This document shows, piece after piece, positions 17,452-26,543 of a stretch of DNA of 64,000 bases. This DNA is from an uncultured Bacilli bacterium (GTDB lineage Bacteria; Bacillota_I; Bacilli_A; RF39; UBA660), in assembly GCA_934101575.1 (NCBI GenBank), contig CAKORJ010000001.1, positions 310,001-374,000 on the forward strand. Direction: 5' to 3'. A model generated the notes under the pieces. It was not told where the DNA came from and did no database searches. It was given only the letters and a program-made list of their open reading frames with translations. How positions within the stretch are numbered: position 1 is the first letter of the stretch; the number at the start of each line of letters is the position of its first letter. The position numbers and the translations under genes were made by a program.

Positions 17452-18144
17452 TTATAATGTTTCTAATACTATACTTATAGCCTTATCTAGATTTTTTTCT
17501 CTTTCTTCTGAGGATAACTTTTCTTTTGTTATTAAATTATCTGTTACTGTTAGAACAGCACTTGCATTTTTATTCAGTTTGTTCGCTATATAAAATAATG
17601 CAAATGTTTCCATTTCTACGGCTAGGCAGTTATTTTTTATTTCGTTTTCATCTTTATAGTTATTATAGAAAATGTCACTAGTACTTATTGTACCTTTTAA
17701 TATATTTATGTCAAGTTTTTTAGCAGTTTTTTCTAAACTTACGCATAAATTGCGTGATGCTGATTCTTTTTCTTTTTTTATTCCGTCTAATTGATATGAA
17801 AAGTTTGATAAGGTGTATGCTGTTTCGGGAATTATTATACTTTTTAGCTTTATTTGTTTTTGTAATGATCCACAGGTTCCTATTCTTATTATTGTTTCTA
17901 CATCATAAAAGTTAAATAGTTCATATGAATATATCCCTATACTTGGCATACCCATGCCTGATGCCATTACTGTTACTTGTTTTTCTTTATAATATCCTGT
18001 ATATGCTAGGATTCCTCTTACTTCATTTACTAATTTTATATCTGTTAAATATTTTTCTGCTATTAGTTTTGCTCTTTTTGGATCTCCGGGCATTATTACT
18101 GTTTTGGCTATTTGTTCTTTTTTTGCTTCTATATGTGGTGTCAT
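17452..18144 (-). CDS. deoD: Purine-nucleoside phosphorylase DeoD
   Basis: A 230-residue trimeric-type purine nucleoside phosphorylase. The N-terminus TPHIEAKKEQIAKTVIMPGDPKRAK carries the phosphate-binding GDP-x-R motif; VMASGMGMPSIGIYSYEL and AVEMETFALFYIA bind ribose and base. It cleaves purine (deoxy)nucleosides to base plus (deoxy)ribose-1-phosphate for salvage. It lies 9 bp downstream of ftsK and is probably in the same transcript. Confidence 0.95.
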   Translation of the reverse strand: MTPHIEAKKEQIAKTVIMPGDPKRAKLIAEKYLTDIKLVNEVRGILAYTGYYKEKQVTVMASGMGMPSIGIYSYELFNFYDVETIIRIGTCGSLQKQIKLKSIIIPETAYTLSNFSYQLDGIKKEKESASRNLCVSLEKTAKKLDINILKGTISTSDIFYNNYKDENEIKNNCLAVEMETFALFYIANKLNKNASAVLTVTDNLITKEKLSSEEREKNLDKAISIVLETL

Positions 18145-18153
18145 ATTTCCTCC

Positions 18154-20409
18154 TTATTCATCTTCGCTATCTTCTAGTTTCACTAATACTTCACGTGGTT
18201 TAGAACCGTTTTGTGGCCCTATTATACCTCTTTCTTCTAAAAGATCTACTATTCTCGCTGCTCTGTTGTAACCTAGTTTAAATCTTCTTTGCAATAGTGA
18301 AGCACTAGCTTTTTGATTTTCTATTACGAATTCAACTATATCATTATATAGTGGATCATCATATTCTTCTTTATCATTTGATACTGTGTTTTCTTTTCTT
18401 TCAGCATCTACATGTTCTAGATTTGCAAAGTTTGGATCAAATGATGCCTTTTGTTGGGATATTGTGTGATCTACTACTTTTAATATTTCTTTTTCACTTA
18501 CAAATGCTCCTTGGATTCTTTCTGGTTGATTTTCACCCATTGGCAAGAATAACATATCTCCTTTTCCTAGAAGTTTTTCAGCGCCGGTCATGTCAAGTAT
18601 TGTACGTGAATCTATTGATGAAGATACTGCAAATGATATTCTTGATGGAATATTTGCTTTTATAAGCCCTGTTATTACGTCTGTAGATGGTCTTTGTGTT
18701 GCAATTATTAGGTGAATTCCTGCTGCACGAGCCATTTGAGTTATTCTCATAATTGAATCTTCTACTTCTTTTCCAGCAACCAACATTAAGTCAGCAAGTT
18801 CATCTACTATTACTACTATGTATGGCATTCTTGGTAATTTTTCGTCATCACTTAGTTTTTCATTTTTTTCATCTATCATTTTATTGTATCCAGATATATT
18901 TTTTGTTTTTGATTCTTCAAATACATCATATCTTCTTTCCATTTCTGAGACTGCTCTTTTTAAAGCATTCGAAGCTTTTCTTGGATCTGTTACAACTGGT
19001 GTTAATAGATGTGGAACACCATTATATATTGAAAGTTCTACTTTCTTAGGATCTACTAAGACTAATTTTACTTCATCTGGTCTTGCTTTCATTAGAATTG
19101 ATACTATTATATCATTAATACACACTGATTTACCTGAACCTGTTGCACCCGCTACTAATAAGTGTGGTGTTCTATCTATCTCACACCATTTTACTTTTCC
19201 CATGATGTCTTTTCCTAAAGCTACTGCTAAAAGTGAGGCATTTGTTTGTTTTGGCATTGCTTCTAGTGTTTCTCTTAGTGATACCATCTGTGGTGCTTCG
19301 TTTGGCATTTCTATACCCACTGTACTTTTACCTGGAATTGGTGCTTGAATTCTTATATCTTTTTTAGCTAAAGCTAAGGAAATTTCTTTATTTATTGTAA
19401 GTAGTTTTGAAACTCTAGTTCCTGATGACAATGATATTTCATACTGAGTTACTGTTGGTCCTATATTTACTTCTACTACTTTTCCAGATATTCCAAAATC
19501 TTTTAGCACTTGTTCTAATGTTGCTATATTTTTTTCTATCATTGTGTGATCAGTAGCTTTTTTACCTTTCTTATTGTCATTTGAATTTAATAGATCTAGT
19601 GGTGGTAGTGTGTAACTTTTATTAATATTTGCTTTTGGAACTTCTTCTTTTACTAAAGTTTCTTTGGCTTTAGTTAATTCTTTTATATCATGTACTACTA
19701 GTTTATCATCTTTTTCATCATCGTTATGATCTACTATTTTGAATTTTGATTTACTATTATCATGTTTGTTTTCTTTTTCTTCTTTTGATTCTTTATGATT
19801 TTTACTTTTTATGTTTTCAGCTGTTTCTTTTCCTTTGTTTAGAATGTCTTTTATAGATAAGCCTGTAAATATCATGAATCCTGAGACCATTAATACCGGT
19901 ATTACTACTTTTGTTCCTTGAGCTTCAAATAGTGCATAGAATAATGATGCAAATATTGCTCCTAGGATACCTCCACCAGTATTGGCTAGTGCTTCGTTAA
20001 ATATTCCTACTTGGGCACTTTTATTCATTATTTTTTCTATTCCTAACATTATATAATCTATTGTTTCTGAAAAAATTTTATCTGTTTTCATATTATCTAA
20101 GACATAGTTTTGATGCATTAGTACTACCAGTCCTATTACAAATAAATAGATTCCTATCATTTTAGAGGATAACAAGTTTATTCCTTTTCTATTTATTATT
20201 ATATATCCTCCTATTATTAGTACTGTTAGTAACAAAAAGAAATATAAGTTTCCAACTAGAAATAGTGCAAATGATGCAATTCCTCTTCCTATTGGTCCAT
20301 ATTTTCCTATTCCTAAAATTGCTATTAGTATTAAACCTATTCCATATAATTCAACTAAATATGTTGGTTTTTCTTTATCTTTTGTTTTTCTTTGTTTTTT
20401 CTTTGCCAT
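18154..20409 (-). CDS. ftsK: DNA translocase FtsK/SpoIIIE
   Basis: A 751-residue FtsK/SpoIIIE translocase. Four membrane helices lie within residues ~20-190, followed by a charged linker (~195-290) and the motor domain with Walker A GATGSGKS at 421-428 and Walker B IVVIVDELAD at ~531-540. The gamma winged-helix domain that reads KOPS/SRS sequences is at ~688-745 (ASLLQRRFKLGYNRAARIVDLLEERGI). It pumps chromosomal DNA through the septum; in spore formers the same protein type packs the forespore chromosome. AGGAGG precedes the ATG. Confidence 0.96.
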   Translation of the reverse strand: MAKKKQRKTKDKEKPTYLVELYGIGLILIAILGIGKYGPIGRGIASFALFLVGNLYFFLLLTVLIIGGYIIINRKGINLLSSKMIGIYLFVIGLVVLMHQNYVLDNMKTDKIFSETIDYIMLGIEKIMNKSAQVGIFNEALANTGGGILGAIFASLFYALFEAQGTKVVIPVLMVSGFMIFTGLSIKDILNKGKETAENIKSKNHKESKEEKENKHDNSKSKFKIVDHNDDEKDDKLVVHDIKELTKAKETLVKEEVPKANINKSYTLPPLDLLNSNDNKKGKKATDHTMIEKNIATLEQVLKDFGISGKVVEVNIGPTVTQYEISLSSGTRVSKLLTINKEISLALAKKDIRIQAPIPGKSTVGIEMPNEAPQMVSLRETLEAMPKQTNASLLAVALGKDIMGKVKWCEIDRTPHLLVAGATGSGKSVCINDIIVSILMKARPDEVKLVLVDPKKVELSIYNGVPHLLTPVVTDPRKASNALKRAVSEMERRYDVFEESKTKNISGYNKMIDEKNEKLSDDEKLPRMPYIVVIVDELADLMLVAGKEVEDSIMRITQMARAAGIHLIIATQRPSTDVITGLIKANIPSRISFAVSSSIDSRTILDMTGAEKLLGKGDMLFLPMGENQPERIQGAFVSEKEILKVVDHTISQQKASFDPNFANLEHVDAERKENTVSNDKEEYDDPLYNDIVEFVIENQKASASLLQRRFKLGYNRAARIVDLLEERGIIGPQNGSKPREVLVKLEDSEDE

Positions 20410-20485
20410 TTTAGTGCCTCCTACTCTATGGTTATTATATCATGTTTCTATAAAAAGTAACATTATTTTTGATAATAGTTTACAC

Positions 20486-20515
20486 AAAAAAAACACGGGA
20501 CTTAATCCCATGTGT
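20486..20515 (-). terminator. Terminator of the uvrC / FxLYD transcript
   Basis: On the minus strand an 8-bp stem (ACATGGGA/TCCCGTGT with one G-U pair) and 5-nt loop precede eight T. The TAA stop of the FxLYD gene lies in the loop. Confidence 0.8.
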
Positions 20516-20933
20516 CTTCATCTAAATCAAGTTTATTTATATCAAAATGTGTAATATTTTTAGCGTTTGGTCCAGTGTACTCTGCAGTAAATTTCCAAGT
20601 GTTACCTGTTTTTAATCTTTCTAGATATGTTGTTGCTGCTCCAATGATGTTATTGTCTTTATCATATAAATTATATTCTATTTGAATGTTTTCTATATCA
20701 TCTTCATTATTGTTTGTTATTTTTCCTGTTATAGAGTAAGTATTTGTTTTACTATTATAAAAACCTTCAGATTTTTTTATTGATAGAGTTGTATTAATAT
20801 TTTCTTGATTTATTTCAGTGTATGCCACTAAAGATACTAACATTATTCCTAGAGCTGCTACCATTAAAGATAACACTATTATTAATAGTACTGCCCATTT
20901 TGGCAATTTTCCATTTTTTTCTTTTTTATTCAT
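20502..20933 (-). CDS. Membrane-anchored FxLYD-domain protein
   Basis: A ~143-residue protein with a basic N-terminus, one membrane helix (WAVLLIIVLSLMVAALGIMLVSLVAY) and an outer beta-sandwich resembling the FxLYD domain: YSITGKITNNNEDDIENIQIEYNLYDKDNNIIGAA. I place the start at 20933 because an AAGGA box lies 8-9 bases upstream; ATGs at 20939 and 20951 are alternatives. The start overlaps the uvrC stop (ATGAATAA), so translation is coupled to uvrC. Role unknown. Confidence 0.7.
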   Translation of the reverse strand: MNKKEKNGKLPKWAVLLIIVLSLMVAALGIMLVSLVAYTEINQENINTTLSIKKSEGFYNSKTNTYSITGKITNNNEDDIENIQIEYNLYDKDNNIIGAATTYLERLKTGNTWKFTAEYTGPNAKNITHFDINKLDLDEDTWD

Positions 20934-22689
20934 TTTCATTTTCCTTTTCATTTAAAAATTTTAATAGACTTATTGCTACTTCTTCTGGTAATATTTTGCT
21001 TAGATTTTCTACTGATTCATTTTTTATTTTAGTAAGTGATGAATATTTTTTTAGAAGTTCTTTTCTTCTTTTTTCTCCTATTCCTGGAACATCTTCTAAT
21101 ATGCTTTGTAGCATTCCTTTATTTTTTATACTTCTGTGATATGTTATAGCAAATCTGTGGACTTCTTCTTGCATTTTATATAGATATACAAATAAGTTTT
21201 TGTTTTTTATATCAAGTTCTGTTAGATTAGATAATACTAGTTTTGAAGTTCTATGACTTTTATCTTTTTTTAGTCCTATTATGGGAATATTCATTCTTAG
21301 GCTCTCTAATACTTCTAGGGCTATATTTATTTGAAGAGGCCCTCCATCCACTATGATTAGATCTGGTAGTTCTGTTCTTTCCATTAGGGCTTTTTGATAT
21401 CTTCTATATAGTACTTCTTTCATTGCTGATAGATCATCTTTTGTATGATTATCTATTTTATATTTACGATATTCATTTTTATCTGGTAAGAAGTCTCTAA
21501 ATACGACCATTGCTCCAACATAGTACGTTCCAAAAAGATGAGAGTTATCAAATAGTTCTATTCTTTCTAATTTATCTATGTTTAGTATATTTTTTAATTC
21601 ATTTATACTATTATATCTTTCTTTATCATCTTTTCTTATTCTTTCTATTTTTTCTTTAGAAGAAATTTCAGCATTTATATTTGACATAGATAATATCTTT
21701 TTTATATCTCCTTTTTGAGGTACTTGTACTTTAGTATTTAGAACTTGCTCTATGTCTTCTACTCCATTTATGTCGTTTACTATTATTTTTTTAGGAAGAG
21801 GATATTTTTCGTAGAAATCTATTATATATCTTATGTAAGCATCCTCTAGATCTAGATAATCATTTATTATTTTATTTACTTTTCCTATCACTACTCCATC
21901 TCTTATAAATAAAGTTTCTATTGCTAGGAAATTATCTATTTCATATAGTCCGAATACATCAAAATTATACTTTATATTAGACACTATTATTTGTTTACTT
22001 ATAGTATTTTCTATGTCATTTATTAAGTTTTTCATATCCAAGGCTTTTTCATATTCTAGATTATTTGAATACTTATGCATTTCTTCTTCTAGTTTTTTTG
22101 TTAAAAATTTATAATCGCCATTTAAGATTTTAGTTATGTCTTCTAACATTCTATTTATTTCTTGTTCTGGAACTTGTTTCTCACAGTAACCTAGACATTC
22201 ATTTATATGATAGTATAAACATAGCTTTTTTCCTAATTTCTCACATTTTTTTAGTGGATATATTCTATTTATTAAGTTTACTGTGTTTTTCGCAGCGGTT
22301 ACTCCTGGAAAAGGTCCGAATACTTTCCCTTTTATTTTTTTTCTTTTTTTACTTCTTACTATTTTAAGAGAAGGATACTTATCATTTGTTAAAACTATGT
22401 ATGGATATGTTTTATCATCTTTTAATAGTATATTATATTTGGGATTATACCTTTTTATTAAATTTATTTCTAGTATTAGGGATTCTGTTTCACTATTTGT
22501 TACTATGTATTCAAAATCCTTTATGTTGCTTACTAAAGCTTTTGTTTTGCCTGTATGTATTTTGTTAAAATAGGAGTTTACTCTTCTTTTTAGGTTTTTT
22601 GCTTTTCCTACATATATAATTAAACCATCTTTGTTTTTCATTAGATAACAACCTGGTTTTTCAGGAATTAGTTTTAGTTTTTCTTTCAT
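20926..22689 (-). CDS. uvrC: Excinuclease ABC subunit C
   Basis: A 587-residue UvrC, the double-incision nuclease of nucleotide excision repair. The GIY-YIG domain lies at residues ~10-95 (GCYLMKNKDGLIIYVGKAKNLKRRVNSYF). A UVR domain (YSNNLEYEKALDMKNLI) is at ~200-235, the RNase H-like nuclease with ELFDNSHLFGTYYVGAMVVF and LIIVDGGPLQ at ~375-465, and two helix-hairpin-helix motifs close the protein (LEDVPGIGEKRRKELLKKY). Length is normal. It is expressed from a promoter whose -35 overlaps that of the divergent yigZ gene. Confidence 0.96.
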   Translation of the reverse strand: MKEKLKLIPEKPGCYLMKNKDGLIIYVGKAKNLKRRVNSYFNKIHTGKTKALVSNIKDFEYIVTNSETESLILEINLIKRYNPKYNILLKDDKTYPYIVLTNDKYPSLKIVRSKKRKKIKGKVFGPFPGVTAAKNTVNLINRIYPLKKCEKLGKKLCLYYHINECLGYCEKQVPEQEINRMLEDITKILNGDYKFLTKKLEEEMHKYSNNLEYEKALDMKNLINDIENTISKQIIVSNIKYNFDVFGLYEIDNFLAIETLFIRDGVVIGKVNKIINDYLDLEDAYIRYIIDFYEKYPLPKKIIVNDINGVEDIEQVLNTKVQVPQKGDIKKILSMSNINAEISSKEKIERIRKDDKERYNSINELKNILNIDKLERIELFDNSHLFGTYYVGAMVVFRDFLPDKNEYRKYKIDNHTKDDLSAMKEVLYRRYQKALMERTELPDLIIVDGGPLQINIALEVLESLRMNIPIIGLKKDKSHRTSKLVLSNLTELDIKNKNLFVYLYKMQEEVHRFAITYHRSIKNKGMLQSILEDVPGIGEKRRKELLKKYSSLTKIKNESVENLSKILPEEVAISLLKFLNEKENENE

Positions 22690-22714
22690 GAGTCCTCCTT
22701 TCTTACTTTATTAT

Positions 22715-22765
22715 ATTATACACTTAAAATGTTTTGTTGTAAAATGCGTTATTAAATATTATAAT
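22715..22765. promoter_or_regulatory. Overlapping divergent promoters for uvrC and the YigZ/IMPACT gene
   Basis: Plus strand: -35 TTGTAA (22737-22742), 17-bp spacer, -10 TATAAT (22760-22765). Minus strand: -35 TTTACA (read from 22738-22743), 17-bp spacer, -10 TATAAT (read from 22715-22720). The two -35 boxes share five bases, so polymerase probably cannot occupy both at once. Confidence 0.75.
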
Positions 22766-22781
22766 TAAGTTGGTGATTTAT

Positions 22782-23351
22782 ATGAATGTTATAAATTCAG
22801 ATGTTATAAATGAGATTGTTATTAAAAATTCTAGATTTATTTGTATAATTAAATCTGTTAAGGATGAAGATGAAATAAAAAATATCATTGATGAGTATAG
22901 GAATAAGTATAAGGACTCTACTCATGTTACTTATGGATGGAGAATTATTAATAAGCAAAAATATAGTGATGATGGGGAACCTGGTGGTACTGCTGGAGCT
23001 CCTATTATGGAAATTATACTAAAAAATGATATTATTAATGTTTTAGTAATTGTTGTTCGTTATTTTGGTGGTGTTAAACTAGGTGCAGGTGGACTTATTA
23101 GAGCTTATTCTAAAAGTGTTAGAGAAGCTCTTAAGAAAACTATGTTAAATGAATACATTAAATATAATTATTATAAAGTTATTGCTAGTTATGATGATTT
23201 AAAACTTTTAAATACTTTGGTTAATGGTTTTGATGTTATTGATAAAAGCTTTGGTAAGGATATCATTTATAAGATTAGGATAAAAGAAGAATTTGATAAT
23301 ATATGTGATATTTTTAATAGTACAAATATAAGAATTAAAAAAATCTCTTAA
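22782..23351 (+). CDS. YigZ/IMPACT family protein
   Basis: A 190-residue IMPACT (UPF0029) protein. The diagnostic stretch runs from THVTYGWRI through YSDDGEPGGTAGAPIMEII to VIVVRYFGGVKLGAGGLIRAYSKS. The C-terminal ~70 residues form the DUF1949 ferredoxin-like domain. The family is linked to translation control, but its bacterial activity is not established. I chose the ATG at 22782, preceded by GGTGAT, over TTG and GTG codons just upstream. It has its own promoter divergent from uvrC. Confidence 0.92.
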   Translation: MNVINSDVINEIVIKNSRFICIIKSVKDEDEIKNIIDEYRNKYKDSTHVTYGWRIINKQKYSDDGEPGGTAGAPIMEIILKNDIINVLVIVVRYFGGVKLGAGGLIRAYSKSVREALKKTMLNEYIKYNYYKVIASYDDLKLLNTLVNGFDVIDKSFGKDIIYKIRIKEEFDNICDIFNSTNIRIKKIS

Positions 23352-23381
23352 AACAAGTTTGGTTGTTTTTTGAGATTTTTA
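23336..23381. terminator. Bidirectional terminator between yigZ-like and DUF4116 genes
   Basis: An inverted repeat of about 17 bp with two mismatches (AAAATCTCTTAAAACAA with TTGTTTTTTGAGATTTT, loop about 6 nt) has A/T tracts on both sides and lies between convergent genes. Confidence 0.75.
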
Positions 23382-23396
23382 TTTTTTATATTTTTC

Positions 23397-25400
23397 TTAC
23401 TTTGTTTTTTGTTTTTTATCGTTTTGTTCTAACTTATTGTTATTATCACTGTTTTGTCTTTTTTGTAGTTCTTTTTTTACTTCTTCTCTTAGTTCGTATG
23501 GAATGAAATTTCTTGCAGTTTCGTCTTTTTCTAGTGCTGCTAAGGCAATTTCTTTGTCTATTATTTCTCTTGGTATATATTTCATAACTGGTAATATAGA
23601 TATATGTTCAATGGCTGTTAGTGCTACTTCTTTATCTATTAGTTTTTTAGGAATGTACCTTATATTAGATCCAGAATTTTGGACTATTTTTAATGCCATT
23701 TCTTTATCTATTAGTTCTTTTGGAATGTATTGTAAAGCTGTTACTCTGACTTTTTGGGTTGCTGCTAGAGCTACTTCTTTATCTATGAGCTCCTTTGGTG
23801 CATATTGTATTGCATCAGCAGCGTTTTTAATTGCCTCTATTATTATATCTTTATCTATTATTTCTTCCGGAACACTGCCTAAACTATTTCCATTTTTTTG
23901 AACTGCTAGCAAAGCTATTTCTTTATCTATTACCTCTCTTGGAATTTCAGTTAAAGAAAAATTATATTGTCTTAATGCTGCTAATGCTACATCCTTATCA
24001 ATTACTTCTTGTGGTATAAACTTCATATAATACCTGCTATTTTTTGCAACTTCAATGGCTATTTTCTTATCAATCAAGTCTTTTGGAACATATTTTATAG
24101 ACGCAGTATAAAATTTTACAGTCTCTAATGCAACCTCTTTACCTATCTTATTTTTAGGAACTTTTTCTAATAAATAACCATTCTTTCTAAGTATTTCTAT
24201 TAAAAACTCTTTATCAGTAAATTCCTTAGTAGCAGTTTTAAAAATATTATTTTTAAGCTCTTTTAGTCTAGGATCCATATCCCAACCCATTGTCTCTATT
24301 TTATTATTAATTTCATATATAAAGTTAAAATCTTCTTTTGTTAATGGTTTATGATTTTCATATTTGGTATATACATATGTTAACATTTGAGTATCTTTTA
24401 CTCTTTTTTTGTAGCTATCTGCATCGGGAAACCCTTTTAATTTTTTAGCAATTATATCTTCAAAGTGTGGCTCTATATTTTGATCCTTGCCTACTCCTCT
24501 TATTTCTCCTATTGTATTCTTGCCATTCATTCTTATTGCAAGTCTTGGAATTGTAGCTTTACCTTTTTCGTCATATGTATAGTAAACATAAAAGTCTCCA
24601 TTTTTAAGTTGATATTTACATGTTGATTCTCCGGCGGTACACCATCCTGTGTTTTTACCTTGGAGTGATTTATGTAATTCTTGGTAATTATCCCCTTGTT
24701 CGTACTTTACCCACTCTCCTTTTGTTTCTTCACCAAGATTATTTTCTCTTGTATCTTTTAACTGAACTGTATAAAGCTTAAAAAAATTACCATTTTTTAC
24801 TAACTTTTCTAAGTCCTTCTCTTCAATCTCTTCTTTATTTGTTTCTTTTATTACTAGATCTATTGATTTAGAAAGCACTTCTCTATCAAGTTCTGGAAAT
24901 GGTGCGACTGTTGTCTTGCTTCTTTTATTATATATTCCTTTATTTGTATCATAGTTTCCTATAGTTAACATTCCTTGAAAAGCCCAATACTTTGCCCAAG
25001 TTGGATAAAATTTAGCATCTTCACTTGTAAAATAATTGATCCATTCATCTAGAGATTTCTTTTGGTCTTCTATTATTAGATCTTTTTGTTCTTCTTTTTG
25101 GTATTCATTCATATGGATACCGTATTGATCAAACTGTACTTTATCTAAATAATTGATATAACTTTCTGGAATGTCTTCTTTTTTTATTACATATTTATCA
25201 TAATAGAAACTTTTTAATAATTTAACACCATTATCATTTTTATGATTTATTGCCTTTTCATGAACTCTTTCAAGTCTTTCTATATATTTTTTTACTACTT
25301 CATATTTATTATCACTTTTTGTACTTGAATGTTTTGCACTTTGTTTATTATATAGTTCTTTATATAAATTTAATAGGAACTTTTCTCCTTCATAGTTCAT
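23397..25400 (-). CDS. DUF4116 repeat protein with a GWCTA-containing N-terminal domain
   Basis: A 667-residue protein in two parts. Residues ~1-380 form a domain with WAKYWAFQGMLTIG, LQGKNTGWCTAG, FYVYYTYD and PRLAIRMNGKNTIGEIRGV. The GWCTA stretch recalls PcfJ-like proteins of phages and conjugative elements, but the match is weak. Residues ~395-640 hold ten repeats of about 24 residues of the form I-D-K-E-[VI]-A-L-x-A-[LV]-x-x-N...Y-[IV]-P-K-E-[LI], the DUF4116 repeat. The C-terminus is charged. No signal peptide is seen, so it is probably cytoplasmic. Function unknown; relatives are patchily distributed in gut bacteria and phages. Confidence 0.75.
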   Translation of the reverse strand: MNYEGEKFLLNLYKELYNKQSAKHSSTKSDNKYEVVKKYIERLERVHEKAINHKNDNGVKLLKSFYYDKYVIKKEDIPESYINYLDKVQFDQYGIHMNEYQKEEQKDLIIEDQKKSLDEWINYFTSEDAKFYPTWAKYWAFQGMLTIGNYDTNKGIYNKRSKTTVAPFPELDREVLSKSIDLVIKETNKEEIEEKDLEKLVKNGNFFKLYTVQLKDTRENNLGEETKGEWVKYEQGDNYQELHKSLQGKNTGWCTAGESTCKYQLKNGDFYVYYTYDEKGKATIPRLAIRMNGKNTIGEIRGVGKDQNIEPHFEDIIAKKLKGFPDADSYKKRVKDTQMLTYVYTKYENHKPLTKEDFNFIYEINNKIETMGWDMDPRLKELKNNIFKTATKEFTDKEFLIEILRKNGYLLEKVPKNKIGKEVALETVKFYTASIKYVPKDLIDKKIAIEVAKNSRYYMKFIPQEVIDKDVALAALRQYNFSLTEIPREVIDKEIALLAVQKNGNSLGSVPEEIIDKDIIIEAIKNAADAIQYAPKELIDKEVALAATQKVRVTALQYIPKELIDKEMALKIVQNSGSNIRYIPKKLIDKEVALTAIEHISILPVMKYIPREIIDKEIALAALEKDETARNFIPYELREEVKKELQKRQNSDNNNKLEQNDKKQKTK
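23490..24222 (-). repeat. Array of ~72-bp coding repeats (DUF4116)
   Basis: Ten consecutive in-frame copies of a ~24-codon unit starting with codons for I-D-K-[E/D/K]. The copies are diverged at DNA level but keep the I-D-K and Y-[I/V]-P-[K/R]-E positions. Solenoid-like protein repeat array, not a CRISPR. Confidence 0.8.
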
Positions 25401-25479
25401 GATTATGCCCCCTTTTTTTATGCTTGCTTATTATAACATAAAATATGAATTTTTACAATATTTTAATGCATGTATATTA

Positions 25480-25508
25480 AAAAATAAAAGCAGGCTTAGT
25501 GCCCACCT
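25480..25508 (-). terminator. Terminator after the NPQTD surface protein gene
   Basis: On the minus strand AGGTGGGC and GCCTGCTT pair with several G-U wobbles around a 5-nt loop, followed by TTTATTTTTT. It ends 1 bp after the stop codon. Confidence 0.5.
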
Positions 25509-26510
25509 TTAAGTCAATCTTCTATAGATTAAACAACTAATTATTAAAGACATAGAGATAATTGTTGTATAGATATAAGCTATAATATTATCGTCTGTTT
25601 GAGGATTTGTTATTATATTATTATCTTTATTATTGTTTTTTGTATTTTCTGTTACTTTGTTAGCATTAGATTGTTGTTCTTCTAAGTATTGGAATGTAAA
25701 TTCATAAGTACATCTAGTATAATAATCATATCTTGTTTCAAGCAAAATATTACCACCAAGGTTATCATAATTAAGTGCAGAACCTGTATATTTCATATGA
25801 AATCCTTTAAAAATCTCGCTTTTTTTAGTTTCAATATTTACTGCAGTTAATATTGCTTTGTTGTTTTCTCTGTTTCCTACTATCTTTATAACAGCTTCAC
25901 CTTTATTGTCTGTTGCTAATAGACCATCATTACTTCTTTTATAATATAGTGTTTTATCTAAATCTGCAAATGATTTTAATCCTTCCGCTAACTCATCAGT
26001 TTTAGAAAAATCTATTACATATTCTTTACCATTAGTCAAATCAATTACACCTTTTGATGATATATCATTGTAAATATTTTTAACTGTTGTGTTAAAAGCA
26101 ATATTTTTTCTTTCAAATTCAATATCTAATGTACCGTTAAATTTATTTGAATCCAATTTGAATGTAGATTTAGTTTCATTTATTGTTACAATAGGATAAT
26201 ACCATTTATTAATTTTTAATTTTATAGATGTATTAGCACCAACAACACTTGGATCTTCAATTTCTTCAATTACAAACTTGTACTCTGCTTCATTCAAATT
26301 AATTATCATATTATTTGAAATATTAGCTACCGACTCATCACCTTTAAATAATTGTAATTTTGCTTTCTTGCTATATTCTACATAACCATCATGAATTTCG
26401 CCGTCTTTAAAATTTAATTTCACTTCATTTTTTTCTAATGCAAATATATTAGGAATGAATAATGCTATACTAATTATAACTATAATTAAAAATGTTTTTA
26501 TTGTTTTCAT
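25509..26510 (-). CDS. Secreted surface protein with an NPQTD sorting-like signal
   Basis: A 333-residue protein: signal peptide at residues 1-24 (FLIIVIISIALFIPNIFA), a ~250-residue beta-rich outer region, an Asn/Lys/Thr-rich linker (ENTKNNNKDNN), then NPQTDDN, a hydrophobic helix (AYIYTTIISMSLIISCLIY) and a short RRLT tail. The last three elements are the layout of a cell-wall sorting signal; NPQT resembles the class B sortase motif NPQTN and the NP[QK]TGD variants of gut Firmicutes. Attachment by sortase is therefore likely but no sortase gene is in the window. The ligand is unknown. Confidence 0.75.
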   Translation of the reverse strand: MKTIKTFLIIVIISIALFIPNIFALEKNEVKLNFKDGEIHDGYVEYSKKAKLQLFKGDESVANISNNMIINLNEAEYKFVIEEIEDPSVVGANTSIKLKINKWYYPIVTINETKSTFKLDSNKFNGTLDIEFERKNIAFNTTVKNIYNDISSKGVIDLTNGKEYVIDFSKTDELAEGLKSFADLDKTLYYKRSNDGLLATDNKGEAVIKIVGNRENNKAILTAVNIETKKSEIFKGFHMKYTGSALNYDNLGGNILLETRYDYYTRCTYEFTFQYLEEQQSNANKVTENTKNNNKDNNIITNPQTDDNIIAYIYTTIISMSLIISCLIYRRLT

Positions 26511-26543
26511 TTGTACCCTTCTTTCATATTAGATTTTCAAATA

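Noticed and set aside
23490..24222. Regular ~72-bp repeats as a possible CRISPR array
   Set aside because: The repeats are in-frame, diverged and coding (DUF4116). No spacer structure or cas genes exist in the window.
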